Assembly: GCA_030674185.1 (NCBI GenBank)
Contig: JAPXFY010000015.1
Location: 26,398,543-26,462,542 of the forward strand
DNA: 64,000 bases
Reading direction: 5' to 3'
Source of the DNA: Monoplex corrugatus
Lineage: Eukaryota; Mollusca; Gastropoda; Littorinimorpha; Ranellidae
In this document: positions 8,756 to 20,800 of the stretch, piece by piece
How positions within the stretch are numbered: position 1 is the stretch's first letter
How the letters are laid out: each line of letters opens with the position of its first letter
Program-made: the position numbers and the translations under genes
Notes under the pieces: model-generated
The model's input: only the letters and a program-made list of their open reading frames with translations
Database searches by the model: none
What the model was told of the DNA's origin: nothing

Positions 8756-10035
8756 AAAAATGTTGAAGCTAGCCTGCAATACATGTGTAAGGCTGCGCGT
8801 TCAGATGGGTCAGTATGTTAGAATAAGGAAAAGATTTGTCCATTGTCGGACCTCTTTCGGTCAGTTTTTTGGGTGTAAGTCAACTGAAGACCAGTTCTAC
8901 ATGCGTATATCATGTCTCAACGAGCCGTGACTTTATAGAATTACATGCTGTAGGTCAAAGACCGTCCAGGTAGTTGAAATTATCACTGTAGAGAGAAAGA
9001 GAGAACGAAAACAACAACAAAACAAGACAGAAAAGAAAAAATGATCAATTACATTTCAGCCCACTACGGGCTTGTTCTGCGCCATTTTGATCGTCACAGA
9101 AGAACCTGCTGTTGCCTACAAACGAACGAAAATGAAAAATGAGCTACTGGTCTTCGACTGAGTGAAACTTGAAGCAAAACCGAGCATACGCATTCGCCCC
9201 TAGGCCCTGTGAATCTTCATCATCATGAAAATGGCTTCTCAGGCCTGAAAACATTATTTACCTATTTTTGTGGCGTAGAGTGCGCATCCCAGACAAACGC
9301 TTGTGATTTTTCGTTTTCTTGCAGCTGACTTCTCAAAAGTCCATAGCAACTTACAACGATTTGTTACAGGTCTCCTTAATAGGCTTTTATGAGTGGATGG
9401 CTTTAATAGGTTTCTGTCATTCATTGTTGCTGTGAGAATGATACTGCAAAGTACACACGCCTTTTTCAGTCTTCATTTTTGTAGGAATATCATTCCGAAG
9501 GGAACTGACAAGGCAGTCTCTTGTAGTCCACACCCAATCGTTAGAACCTAGAGTATAACATTCTGCATACGTTGCATATTCCATTTTTGCCTTGCAAAGT
9601 GAATCATTGTTCGTATCGTTTTCTTTTGTATGTCTAAAATAACATTTGACACGCTGTTTATATTGTTGATTCCATATTTTCTTTTTTTTTCCAATTTCTT
9701 ATACAGGGACCAGTGTTCATTATCGTTGTCTTTTGTCTGCCTATACTGATAATGTAGATGCAGTCTGATATCACCTGTTCATGACTGATCCCATTGATGT
9801 ACTTGGGCCAGCTGCATTCTGCAACTAAAAAAACAAATGAACAAAGAAAAATGAAAAAGCAATATAAATGGTATATTCAATTATTGGGGGTTTTTTGTTT
9901 TTTTTTCTGCAGGCTGCGGTTGGCTCGTGTGTATCGAGAGACCTCTGCTATTTGCTTCAACATGGCTGTTGTCAGACATTAACTCTGAGGAATCAGCAGT
10001 TACCGTTTTGAACCAGACCCTCTCCTATAGAGTTC
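8756..10035. other. Stretch without recognisable features
   Basis: I see no gene, tandem array or repeat copy here. The sequence is AT-rich and non-coding in all frames. Distal 3' UTR of the receptor gene is possible but not shown. Confidence 0.5.
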
Positions 10036-12475
10036 GTTTTTTGTGCTTATTGTTTATTCGTTCGTTTGTGGTCTCTTTGTTGTCTGTCTGCTTGCTTGTT
10101 TGTGGTCTGTTTCTTTATGGTCTGTTTGTATATTTGTGATCTGTTTCTTTTTGGTCTGATTGTATATTTGTGATCTGTTTCTTTTGGTCTATTTGTGGCT
10201 GGCTTGTTTGCTTGTAGTCTGTTTGTTGACTGTTTGTGGTTTGTTTGTAGTCTGTGGTTTGTTGACTCTTTGTGGTTTGTAGTCTGTGGTTTGTTTGTTG
10301 ACTGTTTGTGGTTTGTTTGTTGACTGTTTGTAGTTTGTTGACTGTGGTATGTTTGTAGTCTGTGGTTTGTTGACTGTTTGTGGTTTGTAGTCTGTGGTTT
10401 GTTTGTTGACTGTGGTTTGTTTGTTGACTGTTTGTGGTTTGTTGACTGTGGTTTGTTTGTTGACTGTTTGTGGTTTGTTGACTGCTTGTGGTTTGTTTGT
10501 AGTCTGTGGTTTGTTTACTGTTTGTGGTTTGTTTGTAGTCTGTGGTTTGTTTGTTGACTGTTTGTGGTTTGTTTGTAGTCTGTGGTTTGTTGACTGTTTG
10601 TGGTTTGTTGACTGTTTGTGGTTTGTTTGTAGTCTGTGGTTTGTTGACTGTTTGTGGCTTGTTTGTAGTCTGTGGTTTGTTTGTTGACTGTGGTTTGTTT
10701 TTTGACTTTGTGGTTTGTTTGTAGTTTGTGTTTGTTTGTTGACTGTTTGTGGTTTGTTTGTTGACTTTGTGGTTTGTTGACTGCTTGTGGTTTGTTTGTA
10801 GTCTGTGATTTGTTGACTGTTTGTGGTTTGTTTGTTGACTGTTTGTGGTTTGTTTGTTGACTGCTTGTAGTCTGGTTTGTTGACTGTTTGTGGTTTGTTT
10901 GTAGTCTGTGGTTTGTTAACTGTTTGTGGCTTGTTTGTTGACTGTTTGTGGCTTGTTTGTTGACTGTTTGTGGCTTGTTTGTTTTTGACTGTTTTGTGCT
11001 TGTTTGTTTGTTGACTGTTTGTGGTTTGTTTGTTTGTTGACTGTTTGTGGTTGTTTGTTGACTGTTTGTGCTTGTTTGTTGACTGTTTGTGGTTTTGTTG
11101 ACTGTTTGTGGCTTGTTTGTTTCTTGTCTGTGGTTTGTTTGTATTCTATGGCTTGTTTGTTGACTGTTTGTGGCTTGTTTGTGGCTTGTTTGTTGACTGT
11201 TTGTGGCTTGTTTGTTGACTGTGGTTGTTTGTTGACTGTGGTTGTTTGTTGACTGTGGGTTGTTTGTTGACTCTGGGTTGTTTGTTGACTGTTTGTGGCT
11301 TGTTTGTTGACTGTGGGTTGTTTGTTGACTGTGGGTTGTTTGTTGACTGTGCTTGTTTGTTGACTGTGGTTGTTTGTTGACTGTTTGTGGCTTGTTTGTT
11401 GACTGTGGCTTGTTTGTTGACTGTTGTGGCTTGTTTCTTGACTGTGGGTTGTTTGTTGACTGTGGGTTGTTTGTTGACTGTGGGTTGTTTGTTGACTGTG
11501 GGTTGTTTGTTGACTGTGGGTTGTTTGTTGACTGTGGGTTGTTTGTTGACTGTGGGTTGTTTGTTGAATGTGGCTTGTTTGTTGATGTGGGTTGTTTGTT
11601 GACTGTGGGTTGTTTGTTGACTGTGGGTTGTTTGTTGACTGTGGCTTGTTTGTTGACTGTGGGTTGTTTGTTGACTGTGGCTTGTTTGTTGACTGTGGGT
11701 TGTTTGTTGACTGTGGCTTGTTTGTTGACTGTGGGTTGTTTGTTGACTGTGGCTTGTTTGTTGACTGTGGCTTGTTTGTTGACTGTGGGTTGTTTGTTGA
11801 CTGTGGCTTGTTTGTTGACTGTGGCTTGTTTGTTGACTGGGTTGTTTGTTGACTCGGGTTGTTTGTTGATTCTGGTTGTTTGTTGACTCTGGGTTTGACT
11901 CTGGGTTGTTTGTTGACTGTGGCTTGTTTGTTGACTGGGGCTTGTTTGTTGACTGTTTGTGGCTTGTTTGTTGACTGTTTGTGGCTTGTTTGTTGACTGT
12001 TTGTGGCTTGTTTGTTGACTGTTTGTGGCTTGTTTGTTGATTGTTTGTGCCTTGTTTGTTGATTGTTTGTGCCTTATTGTTGACTGTGTTTTGTTTGTTG
12101 ACTGTGTTTTGTTTGTTGACTGTTTTTGTTTGTTGACTGTGTTTTGTTTGTTGACTGTTTGTGCTTGTTTGTTGACTGTTTGTGGCTTGTTTATTGACTG
12201 TTTGTGCTTGTTTGTTGACTGTGGCTTGTTTGTTGACTGTTTGTGGCTTGTTTGTTGACTGTTTGTGGCTTGTTTGTTGACTGTTTGTGGCTTGTTTGTT
12301 TGTAGTCTGTGGCTTGTTTGTTGATGTGTTTTTGGCTTGTTTGTTGACTGATTGTGACTTGTTTGTAGTCTGTTTGTTGACTGTTTGTGACTCGTTTGTT
12401 TGTAGTCTATGGCTTGTTTATTTGTAGTCTATAGCGTGTTTGTTGACTGTTTGTGGCGTGTTTGTTTGTGGCTAG
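10036..12475 (+). repeat. G/T-rich tandem array based on TTTG and TTGACTG
   Basis: About 2.4 kb of units such as GTTTGTTGACTGTTTGTGGC, with variable lengths on the left and right. In the centre (about 11430-11850) an 18-bp unit, GTTTGTTGACTGTGGGTT or its GCTT variant, repeats in phase and keeps two frames open as a hexapeptide repeat (GLFVDC). These frames are by-products of the 18-bp period. Confidence 0.93.
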
Positions 12476-12625
12476 TTTACAAATCTGGCACAAGTTGTTT
12501 GAACGATTTACCAAAAGGCCTGAAAGATCCATTATCGGTAAAAACGTTTGAAAATGAACTTAATCATTACTTGCGTATGAATGGCCATAATTTGAACTTT
12601 TGCCAACACCATTCGTGCTTCATTA
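12476..12625 (+). pseudogene. Carboxyl-terminal fragment of a non-LTR retrotransposon reverse transcriptase
   Basis: The reading YKSGTSCLNDLPKGLKDPLS followed by VKTFENELNHYL resembles the WNxLPxxLKxxxSVxxFKxxLKxYL end of many non-LTR polyproteins. It follows immediately after the TTTG-type tandem array and precedes a T-rich run. No other part of the element is evident. Confidence 0.6.
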
Positions 12626-12944
12626 TACTTTTTCCTTTTTTTTCTTTTTGTTTGTTTGTTTGCTTGCTTGCTTGCTTGCCTGCTTGCTTGTTTGTTTGTT
12701 TGTTTGTTTGTTTTTTGTTTATAAATGTATGTGTTGATCTGTATTTGTGTTGTTGCAAATACTGATGATGTTGACTACTGTGACAATCCAAATCTGCTCG
12801 AAGAAATACATGTATGAGGTGATGTGCCCATTTGGGTTTCATCGTAGCATGTATTAGTAATATTTCTAACATAAGTAAAATTGTTTTATTGAAAACATAC
12901 CGTTGTCTGCCATATGGTGTCACATTCATTATTTTTCAAGGATG

Positions 12945-13135
12945 TTTTACACACACATACACACACACACGCTCAGACACACACACGCACGCTCAGACAC
13001 ACACACACGCACGCTCAGACACACACACACGCACAGACACACACATGCACGCTCAGACACACACACACACACACACACACACACCACACACAGACGCACA
13101 TGCACACACACACACGCACGCACACACACACTTAC
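12945..13135 (+). repeat. CA microsatellite with CTCAGACACA-type interruptions
   Basis: CA repeats alternate with CGCTCAGACA units, suggesting a short higher-order pattern at the left of the tract. Confidence 0.85.
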
Positions 13136-13242
13136 ACTTGTATGTATTTATGGTGAAAAGTTTTTTATATGTTGCATTTTCTCTAGTTTAAAGTTTTAGC
13201 TCTTTTGCAATAGCTTTGTTTTGTGTTATAATACAAATAGAT

Positions 13243-16200
13243 TGACAATGCCAGATACGTAGGGTAGCCTGTGACAATGCCAGATACGTAAGGTAGCCTG
13301 TGCACTGACAATGGCAGATATGTAAGGTAGCCTGTGACAATCGCAGATATGTAAGTTAGCCTGTGCACTGACAATGGCAGATACATAAGTTAGCCTGTGA
13401 CAATGGCAGATATGTAAGTTAGCCTGTGACAATGGCAGATACATAAGTTAGCCTGTGCACTGACAATGGCAGATATGTAAGTTAGCCTGTGCACTGACAA
13501 AGGCAGATATGTGAGGTAGCCTGTGCACTGACAATGGCAGATACATAAGTTCGCCTGTGCACTGACAATGGCAGATACATAAGTTCGCCTGTGCACTGAC
13601 AATGGCAGATACATAAGTTAGCCTGTGCACTGACAATGGCAGGTATATAAGTTAGCCTGTGCACTGACAATGGCAGATATGTAAGTTAGCCTGTGCACTG
13701 ACAATGGCAGATATATAAGTTAGCCTGTGCACTGACAATGGCAGATATATAAGTTAGCCTGTGCACTGACAATGGCAGATACATAAGTTCGCCTGTGACA
13801 ATGGCAGATACATAAGTTAGCCTGTGCACTGACAATGGCAGATACATAAGTTATTCTGTGCATTGACAATGGCAGATACATAAGTTAGCCTGTGCACTGA
13901 CAATGGCAGATATGTAAGTTAGCCTGTACATTGACAATGTCAGATATGTAAATTAGCCTGTGCACTGACAATGGCAGATACATAAGTTAGCCTGTGCACT
14001 GACAATGGCAGATATGTAAGTTAGCCTGTGCACTGACAATGGCAGATATATAAGTTAGCCTGTGCACTGACAATGGCAGATACATAAGTTAGCCTGTGCA
14101 CTGACAATGTCAGATATGTAAGTTAGCCTGTGCACTGACAATGGCAGATATATAAGTTAGCCTGTGCACTGACAATGGCAGATACATAAGTTAGCCTGTG
14201 CACTGACAATGGCAGATATGTAAGTCAGTCTGTACACTGACAATGGCAGATATGTAAGTCAGTCTGTGCACTGACAATGGCAGATATGTAAGTTAGCCTG
14301 TGACAATGGCAGATATGTAAGGTAGCCTGTGACAATGGCAGATATGTAAGGTAGTCTGTGCACTGACAATGGCAGATATGTAAGTAAGCCTGTGACAATG
14401 GCAGATATGTAAGGTAGTCTGTGACAATGGCAGATATGTAAGTTAGTCTGTGCACTGACAATGGCAGATATGTAAGTCAGTCTGTACACTGACAATGGCA
14501 GATATGTAAGTTAGCCTGTGACAATGGCAGATATGTAAGGTAGTCTGTGCACTGACAATGGCAGATATGTAAGTCAGTCTGTACACTGACAATGGCAGAT
14601 ATGTAAGTAAGCCTGTGACAATGGCAGATATGTAAGGTAGCCTGTGATAATGGCAGATATGTAAGGTAGCCTGTACATTGACAATGTCAGATATGTAAGT
14701 TAGCCTGTGCACTGACAATGGCAGATACATAAGTTAGCCTGTGACAATGGCAGATATGTAAGGTAGCCTGTGACAATGGCAGATATGTAAGGTAGTCTGT
14801 GCACTGACAATGGCAGATATGTAAGTAAGCCTGTGACAATGGCAGATATGTAAGTTAGCCTGTGACAATGGCAGATATGTAAGGTAGCCTGTGACAATGG
14901 CAGATATGTAAGGTAGCCTGTGACAATGGCAGATATGTAAGTCAGTCTGTGCACTGACAATGGCAGATATGTAAGTTAGCCTGTGCACTGACAAAGGCAG
15001 ATATGTAAGTAAGCCTGTGACAATGGCAGATATGTAAGGTAGCCTGTGACAATGGCAGATATGTAAGTCAGTCTGTGCACTGACAATGGCAGATATGTAA
15101 GTTAGCCTGTGCACTGACAAAGGCAGATATGTAAGTAAGCCTGTGACAATGGCAGATATGTAAGTAAGCCTGTGACAAAGGCAGATATGTAAGGTAGCAT
15201 GTGCACTGACAAAGGCAGATATGTAAGGTAGCCTGTGACAATGGCAGATATGTAAGTCAGTCTGTGCATTGACAATGGCAGATATGTAAGTTAGCCTGTG
15301 CACTGACAAAGGCAGATATGTAAGGTAGCCTGTGACAATGGCAGATATGTAAGGATAGCCTGTGACAATGGCAGATATGTAAGGTAGCCTATGACAATGG
15401 CAGATATGTAAGGTAGCCTGTGACAATGGCAGATATGTAAGGTAGCCTGTGACAATGGCAGATATGTAAGGTTAGCCTGTGACAATGGCAGATACATAAG
15501 TTAGCCTGTGCACTGACAATGGCAGATATGTAAGGTAGCCTGTGCACTGACAATGGCAGATATGTAAGTTTGCCTGTGACAATGGCAGATATGTAAGATA
15601 GTCTGTGACAATGGCAGATATGTAAGGTAGCCTGTGCACTGACAATGGCAGATATGTAAGTTAGCATGTGACAATGGCAGATATGTAAGTTTGCCTGTGA
15701 CAATGGCAGATATGTAAGTTAGCCTGTGCACTGACAAAGGCAGATATGTAAGGTAGCCTGTGACAATGGCAGATATGTAAGTTAGCCTGTGACAATGGCA
15801 GATATGTAAGGTAGCCTGTGACAATGGCAGATATGTAAGGTAGCCTATGACAATGGCAGATATGTAAGGTAGCCTGTGACAATGGCAGATATGTAAGGTA
15901 GCCTGTGACAATGGCAGATATGTAAGGTAGCCTGTGACAATGGCAGATACATAAGTTAGCCTGTGCACTGACAATGGCAGATATGTAAGGTAGCCTGTGC
16001 ACTGACAATGGCAGATATGTAAGTTAGCCTGTGACAATGGCAGATATGTAAGGTAGCCTGTGACAATGGCAGATATGTAAGATAGTCTGTGACAATCGCA
16101 GATATGTAAGTTAGCCTGTGACAATGGCAGATATGTAAGTTTGCCTGTGACAATGGCAGATATGTAAGTTAGCCTGTGACAATGGCAGATATGTAAGGTA

Positions 16201-17117
16201 GCCTGTGACAATGGCAGATATGTAAGTTAGCCTGTGACAATGGCAGATATGTAAGTTTGCCTGTGACAATGGCAGATATGTAAGATAGTCTGTGACAATC
16301 GCAGATATGTAAGTTAGCCTGTGACAATGGCAGATATGTAAGTTAGCCTGTGACAATGGCAGATATGTAAGTTTGCCTGTGACAATGGCAGATATGTAAG
16401 ATAGTCTGTGACAATGGCAGATATGTAAGTTAGCCTGTGACAATGGCAGATATGTAAGTTTGCCTGTGACAATGGCAGATATGTAAGATAGTCTGTGACA
16501 ATTGCAGATATGTAAGTTTGCCTGTGACAATGGCAGATATGTAAGTTTGCCTGTGACAGTGGCAGATATGTAAGTTTGCCTGTGACAATGGCAGATATGT
16601 AAGTTTGCCTGTGACAATGCCAGATATGTAAGTTTGCCTGTGACAATGGCAGATATGTAAGATAGTCTGTGACAATCGCAGATATGTAAGGTAGCCTGTG
16701 ACAATGGCAGATATGTAAGATAGTCTGTGACAATCGCAGATATGTAAGGTAGCCTGTGACAATGGCAGATATGTAAGTTAGCCTGTGACAATGGCAGATA
16801 TGTAAGTTTGCCTGTGACAATGGCAGATATGTAAGTTAGCCTGTGACAATGGCAGATATGTAAGTTTGCCTGTGACAATGGCAGATATGTAAGATAGTCT
16901 GTGACAATCGCAGATATGTAAGGTAGCCTGTGACAATGGCAGATATGTAAGTTAGCCTGTGACAATGGCAGATATGTAAGTTAGTCTGTGACAATGGCAG
17001 ATATGTAAGTTAGTCTGTGACAATGCCAGATATGTAAGTTAGCCTGTGACAATGGCAGATACATAAGTTAGCCTGTGCACTGACAATGGCAGATACATAA
17101 GTTAGCCTGTGCACTGA
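13243..17117 (+). repeat. 3.9-kb minisatellite of 29-bp and 34-bp units
   Basis: The 29-bp unit is GCCTGTGACAATGGCAGATA plus TGTAAGTTA. The 34-bp unit has an extra CACTG after GCCTGTG. The 34-bp type dominates 13.45-14.2 kb, both alternate to about 15.7 kb, the 29-bp type dominates after that, and 34-bp units with GATACATAAG return at the right end. Because 29 is not a multiple of three, one minus-strand frame passes through all phases and stays open for up to 284 codons. These are not genes. Confidence 0.95.
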
Positions 17118-17239
17118 AGTCTATACCGCAGGAAAATAAAGTTTCACTTCATATCCAGTAAACGTGTGTGTCCATATGCGTGTGCGTGTGGTGGAGGTTA
17201 GAGAGAGCGAGCTTAGGATTAGGGACTGCCTTTACCATT

Positions 17240-17436
17240 TGGTTGGTCGGTCGGTTGGTTGGTTGGTTTGTTGGTTGGTCGGTCGGTTGGTTATTCGGAT
17301 GGTCGGCTGGTTGGTTGCAACTACATACATACATACATACATACAACATACATACATACATACATACATACATACATACATACATACATACATACATACA
17401 TACATACATACATACATACATACATACATACATACG
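17240..17436 (+). repeat. GGTT/GGTC array followed by a CATA array
   Basis: A GTTG-type tetranucleotide stretch (17240-17322) passes directly into about 110 bp of ACAT/CATA repeats. It resembles the larger 4-base array that starts 400 bp further on. Confidence 0.88.
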
Positions 17437-17841
17437 GACAATCAAATCTGCTTTCCTCTCACTGAGCCCAAAAGATACACTAGACAAAGCATGATTAAAA
17501 TATTTGGTTTGTTAGATAATGTAGTAATTATGAAGTCGTTTTTAAAGTTGATGAAATCAAGTAATGAAAAGTGTGGCGGAAGTTTAAGTGCTTAAAGACT
17601 AGTATTTTAAAAAGGATATTATCACAGTTATCCCTAATGCTGCTGCAAAAACAGGTAGCTCTGACAGTACTGAACCAAAAAAGATTTTTAAAAAATGATT
17701 CTTCATTGCTCCTATTCTGTTCCCAACAAGCGCCAGCAGGGAACACCACATGACACAGTGCATTACTTCAGCTCTTTACTGTAATGAAGCGAATGATAAA
17801 TAATTTGATTTTCAACGAATAAGAAGGATCTCGTGGAAACA

Positions 17842-20800
17842 CTGGTTAGTTGGTCGATTGGCTGGTCAGTTGGTCAGTCAGTTGGTCGATTAGCTGGTCG
17901 GTTGGTTGGTTAGCTAGTGAGTCAGTTGGTCGATTACTGGTCGGTAAGTTGGTCGATAAGCTGGTTAGTTAGTTGGTCAGTTGGTTGATTTGCTGGTTGG
18001 TTAGCTGGTCAGTTAGTTGATCAGTTGGTTGATTAGCTGGTCAGTTAGTTGATCAGTTAGTTGGCCAATGAGTTGGTCGATCAGCTGGTCAATTAGTTGG
18101 TCGATAAGCTGGTCAGTTAGTTGGTCACTAGTCGATTGGCTGTCAGGTAGTCGGCTATTAGTTGGACAGTAAGTTATTGAATCGTTGGTCAATTAGCTGG
18201 TTGATTAGCTAGTCAGTCGATTAGCTGGTCAGTTAGTTGGTCAATTAACTGGTTGATTAGCTAGTCAGTCGATTAGCTAGTCAGTTGGTCGATTAGCTGG
18301 ACAGTTACTTGATCAATTAATTGGTCAGTTAGTTAATTAGTTGTTCAGTTAGTCGGCTGATTAGTTGGACAGTTGTCGGTTGGTAAGTTGGACAGTTAGT
18401 TGGTTGATTTGTTGGTCAAGTTGGACAGTTAGTTTGTTAATTTGTTGGTCAGTTAGCTGGTGGAATAGTTGGTCAGTTAGTTTAGTAAATTAATTGGTCA
18501 GTTACTTAATTGGTCAGTTAGTTGGTCGGTTAGTTAGTGAGTTAGTTGGTCAGTTAATAGTTTGTCAGTTAGTTGGTAGTTGGTTGGTTAGCTGTTTGTT
18601 GCTTGGTTATTCAGTTAGTTTGTTGGTTAGCTTTTGGTTGGTCAGTTGGTTGGTCGGTTAATTAGTCGATTAGTTGATCAGTTAGTTGGATGGTTAGCTG
18701 TTCGTTGGTTGGTCAGTTGGTTGGTCGGCCAATTAGTCGATTAGTGGGTCAGTTAGTTGGCCAGATGGTCCTGTTATTTAGTAGGTTACCTGGTCAGTCA
18801 TTTAGTCAGTTACTTGGTCAGCTATTTGGCCAGTTAGTCGGTCAGTTAATTTGTCAGTTAATAGTGGTCTGTTTTGGCCAGTTAGTTGGTCGGTCGGTTA
18901 ATTGGTTGGCTAGTCAGTCAGATGGCCGATTAGTGTGTTGGTCATTTAGTTGGTTAGTAAGTTGATTGGCTAGTAGGTCCGTTGGTCAATCAGTTGGTCG
19001 GATAATCGTTCGATTAGTTGGTCAGTCAGTTAGTTGGTTTGTCAATTAGATAGTTGGCTAGTTAGTTCGTTGGTTGGTTAGTCTGTTAGCCGATTGGTTG
19101 GTTAGTTGGCTAGTAGTCATTTCGTTAATTGGTTGGCTAGCCTGTTGATATTAGATTGGTCAGTTGGTTGGTCAGTTTGTCGTTCAGTCGGTCAGTTGGT
19201 CAGTTGTCAGTCAATTGTTAGATTGATTGGTTGGTTGGTTCATCAGTCAGTTGATCAGTTATTTGGTCAATTGTTTGGTTGGTTAGTAAGTTGATCAGTT
19301 AGCTGGTCAGTTATTTGTCAGTTAACTACAGTTGGTCAGTCAGTTAATTGGTCAGTCAGTTGGTCTGTTTATTGATTAGTTGGCTGGTCGGCTAGTTGGT
19401 TGGTCAGTAGGTCGGTTATTTAGTTAGTGGGCTATTTGGTTGGTCGGGTAGTGTGTTGTTCAGTCAGTTAGCTGGTTGGCTAATCGGTTGGTTGGTTGGA
19501 CGTTTTTGTTGTTGCTGGTGTGGTGGTTAGTTGATCGCTTAATTAGTTGGTCGGTTAGGTAGTCGGTTAGTTAGTTGGTTGGTGGTCATTAGGTGGTGGA
19601 TCAGTTAACTGGTTGGTCAGTTAGTTAGTTGATCAGTTAGGTGGTCAGTTGGTTGTCAGTTAGTAGGTTGATCAATTAGTCTTTCAGTTAGTTGGTCAGC
19701 AGTCATTTGTTTGATTAGTTTGTCAGTCTGTTTGTTAGTTGGTCATTTAGTTGGTCGGTCTGTTAGTAGGTCAGTCTGTTGGTTGGTCATTAGGTGGTCA
19801 GTCTGTTAGTTGGTCAGTCTGTTAGTTGGCCATTAGATGGTCAGTGTGTTAGTTAGTCGGTCTGTTAATTGGTTGGTCTGTTAGTTGGTCAGTCTGTTGG
19901 TTGGTCAGTCTGTTGGTTGGTCATTAGGTGGTCAGTCTGTTAGTTGGTCGGTCTGTTAGTTGGTCATTATGTGGTCAGTGTGTTAGTTGGTCAGTCTGTT
20001 AATTGGTTGGTCTGTTAGTTGGTCAGTCTGTTAGTTGGTCAGTCTGTTAGTTGGTCAGTCTGTTAGTTGGTTGGTCATTAGGTGGTCAGTCAGTTGGTTG
20101 GTCATTAGGTGGTCAGTCAGTTGGTTGGTCATTAGGTGGTCAGTCTGTTAGTTGGTCAGTCTGTTAGTAGGTCACTTAGTTGGTCAGTCTGTTAGTTGGC
20201 CAGTCTGTTAGTTTGTTGGTCACTTAGTTGGTCAGTCTGTTAGTTGGTCAGTCTGTTAGTTGGTCAGTCTGTTAGTTGGACAGTCTGTTAGTTGGTTAGC
20301 TTGTTTGTTGGTTGGTTTGTTAGTTGGTCAGTCTGTTAGTTGGTCGGTCTGTTAGTTGGTCGGTCTGTTAGTTGGTTGGTCATTTAGCTGGTCAGTCTGT
20401 TAGTGGGTCGGTCTGTTAGTTGGTTGGTCATTTAGCTGGTCAGTCTGTTAGTTGGTCAGTCTGTTAGTTGGTCGGTCTGTCAGTTGGTTGGTCATTTAGC
20501 TGGTCAGTCTGTTAGTTGGTCGGTCTGTTAATTGGTTGGTCATTTAGCTGGTCAGTCTGTTAGTTGGTCGGTCTGTTAGTTGGTTGGTCATTTAGCTGGT
20601 CAGTCTGTTAGTTGGTCAGTCTGTTAATTGGTTGGTCTGTTGGTTAGTCAGTGTGTTTGTTGGATGATGTTTTTTAGTTGATTGGTCTGTTAGTTGGTTG
20701 GTCTGTTCGTTGGTCAGCTTGTTTATTGGCTCTGTTTGTTGGTTGGTCTGTTAGTTGGTCAGTCTGTTGGTCGGTCTGTCGTTTGGTTTGTTTGTTGGTT

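Noticed and set aside
11353..11886. Open frame with repeated GLFVDC hexapeptide
   Set aside because: This is a by-product of an 18-bp unit in a G/T-rich array. An equivalent peptide is open in the next frame.
13243..17117. Long minus-strand open frames (up to 284 codons) with a CHCHRLTYISAIV-like repeat
   Set aside because: They result from a 29/34-bp array that lacks stop codons in any minus-strand phase. The same peptide appears in overlapping frames, and there is no splice or start context.
13243..17117. CRISPR-like regular spacing
   Set aside because: There are no unique spacers between repeats, the organism is a eukaryote, and the whole unit is repeated.
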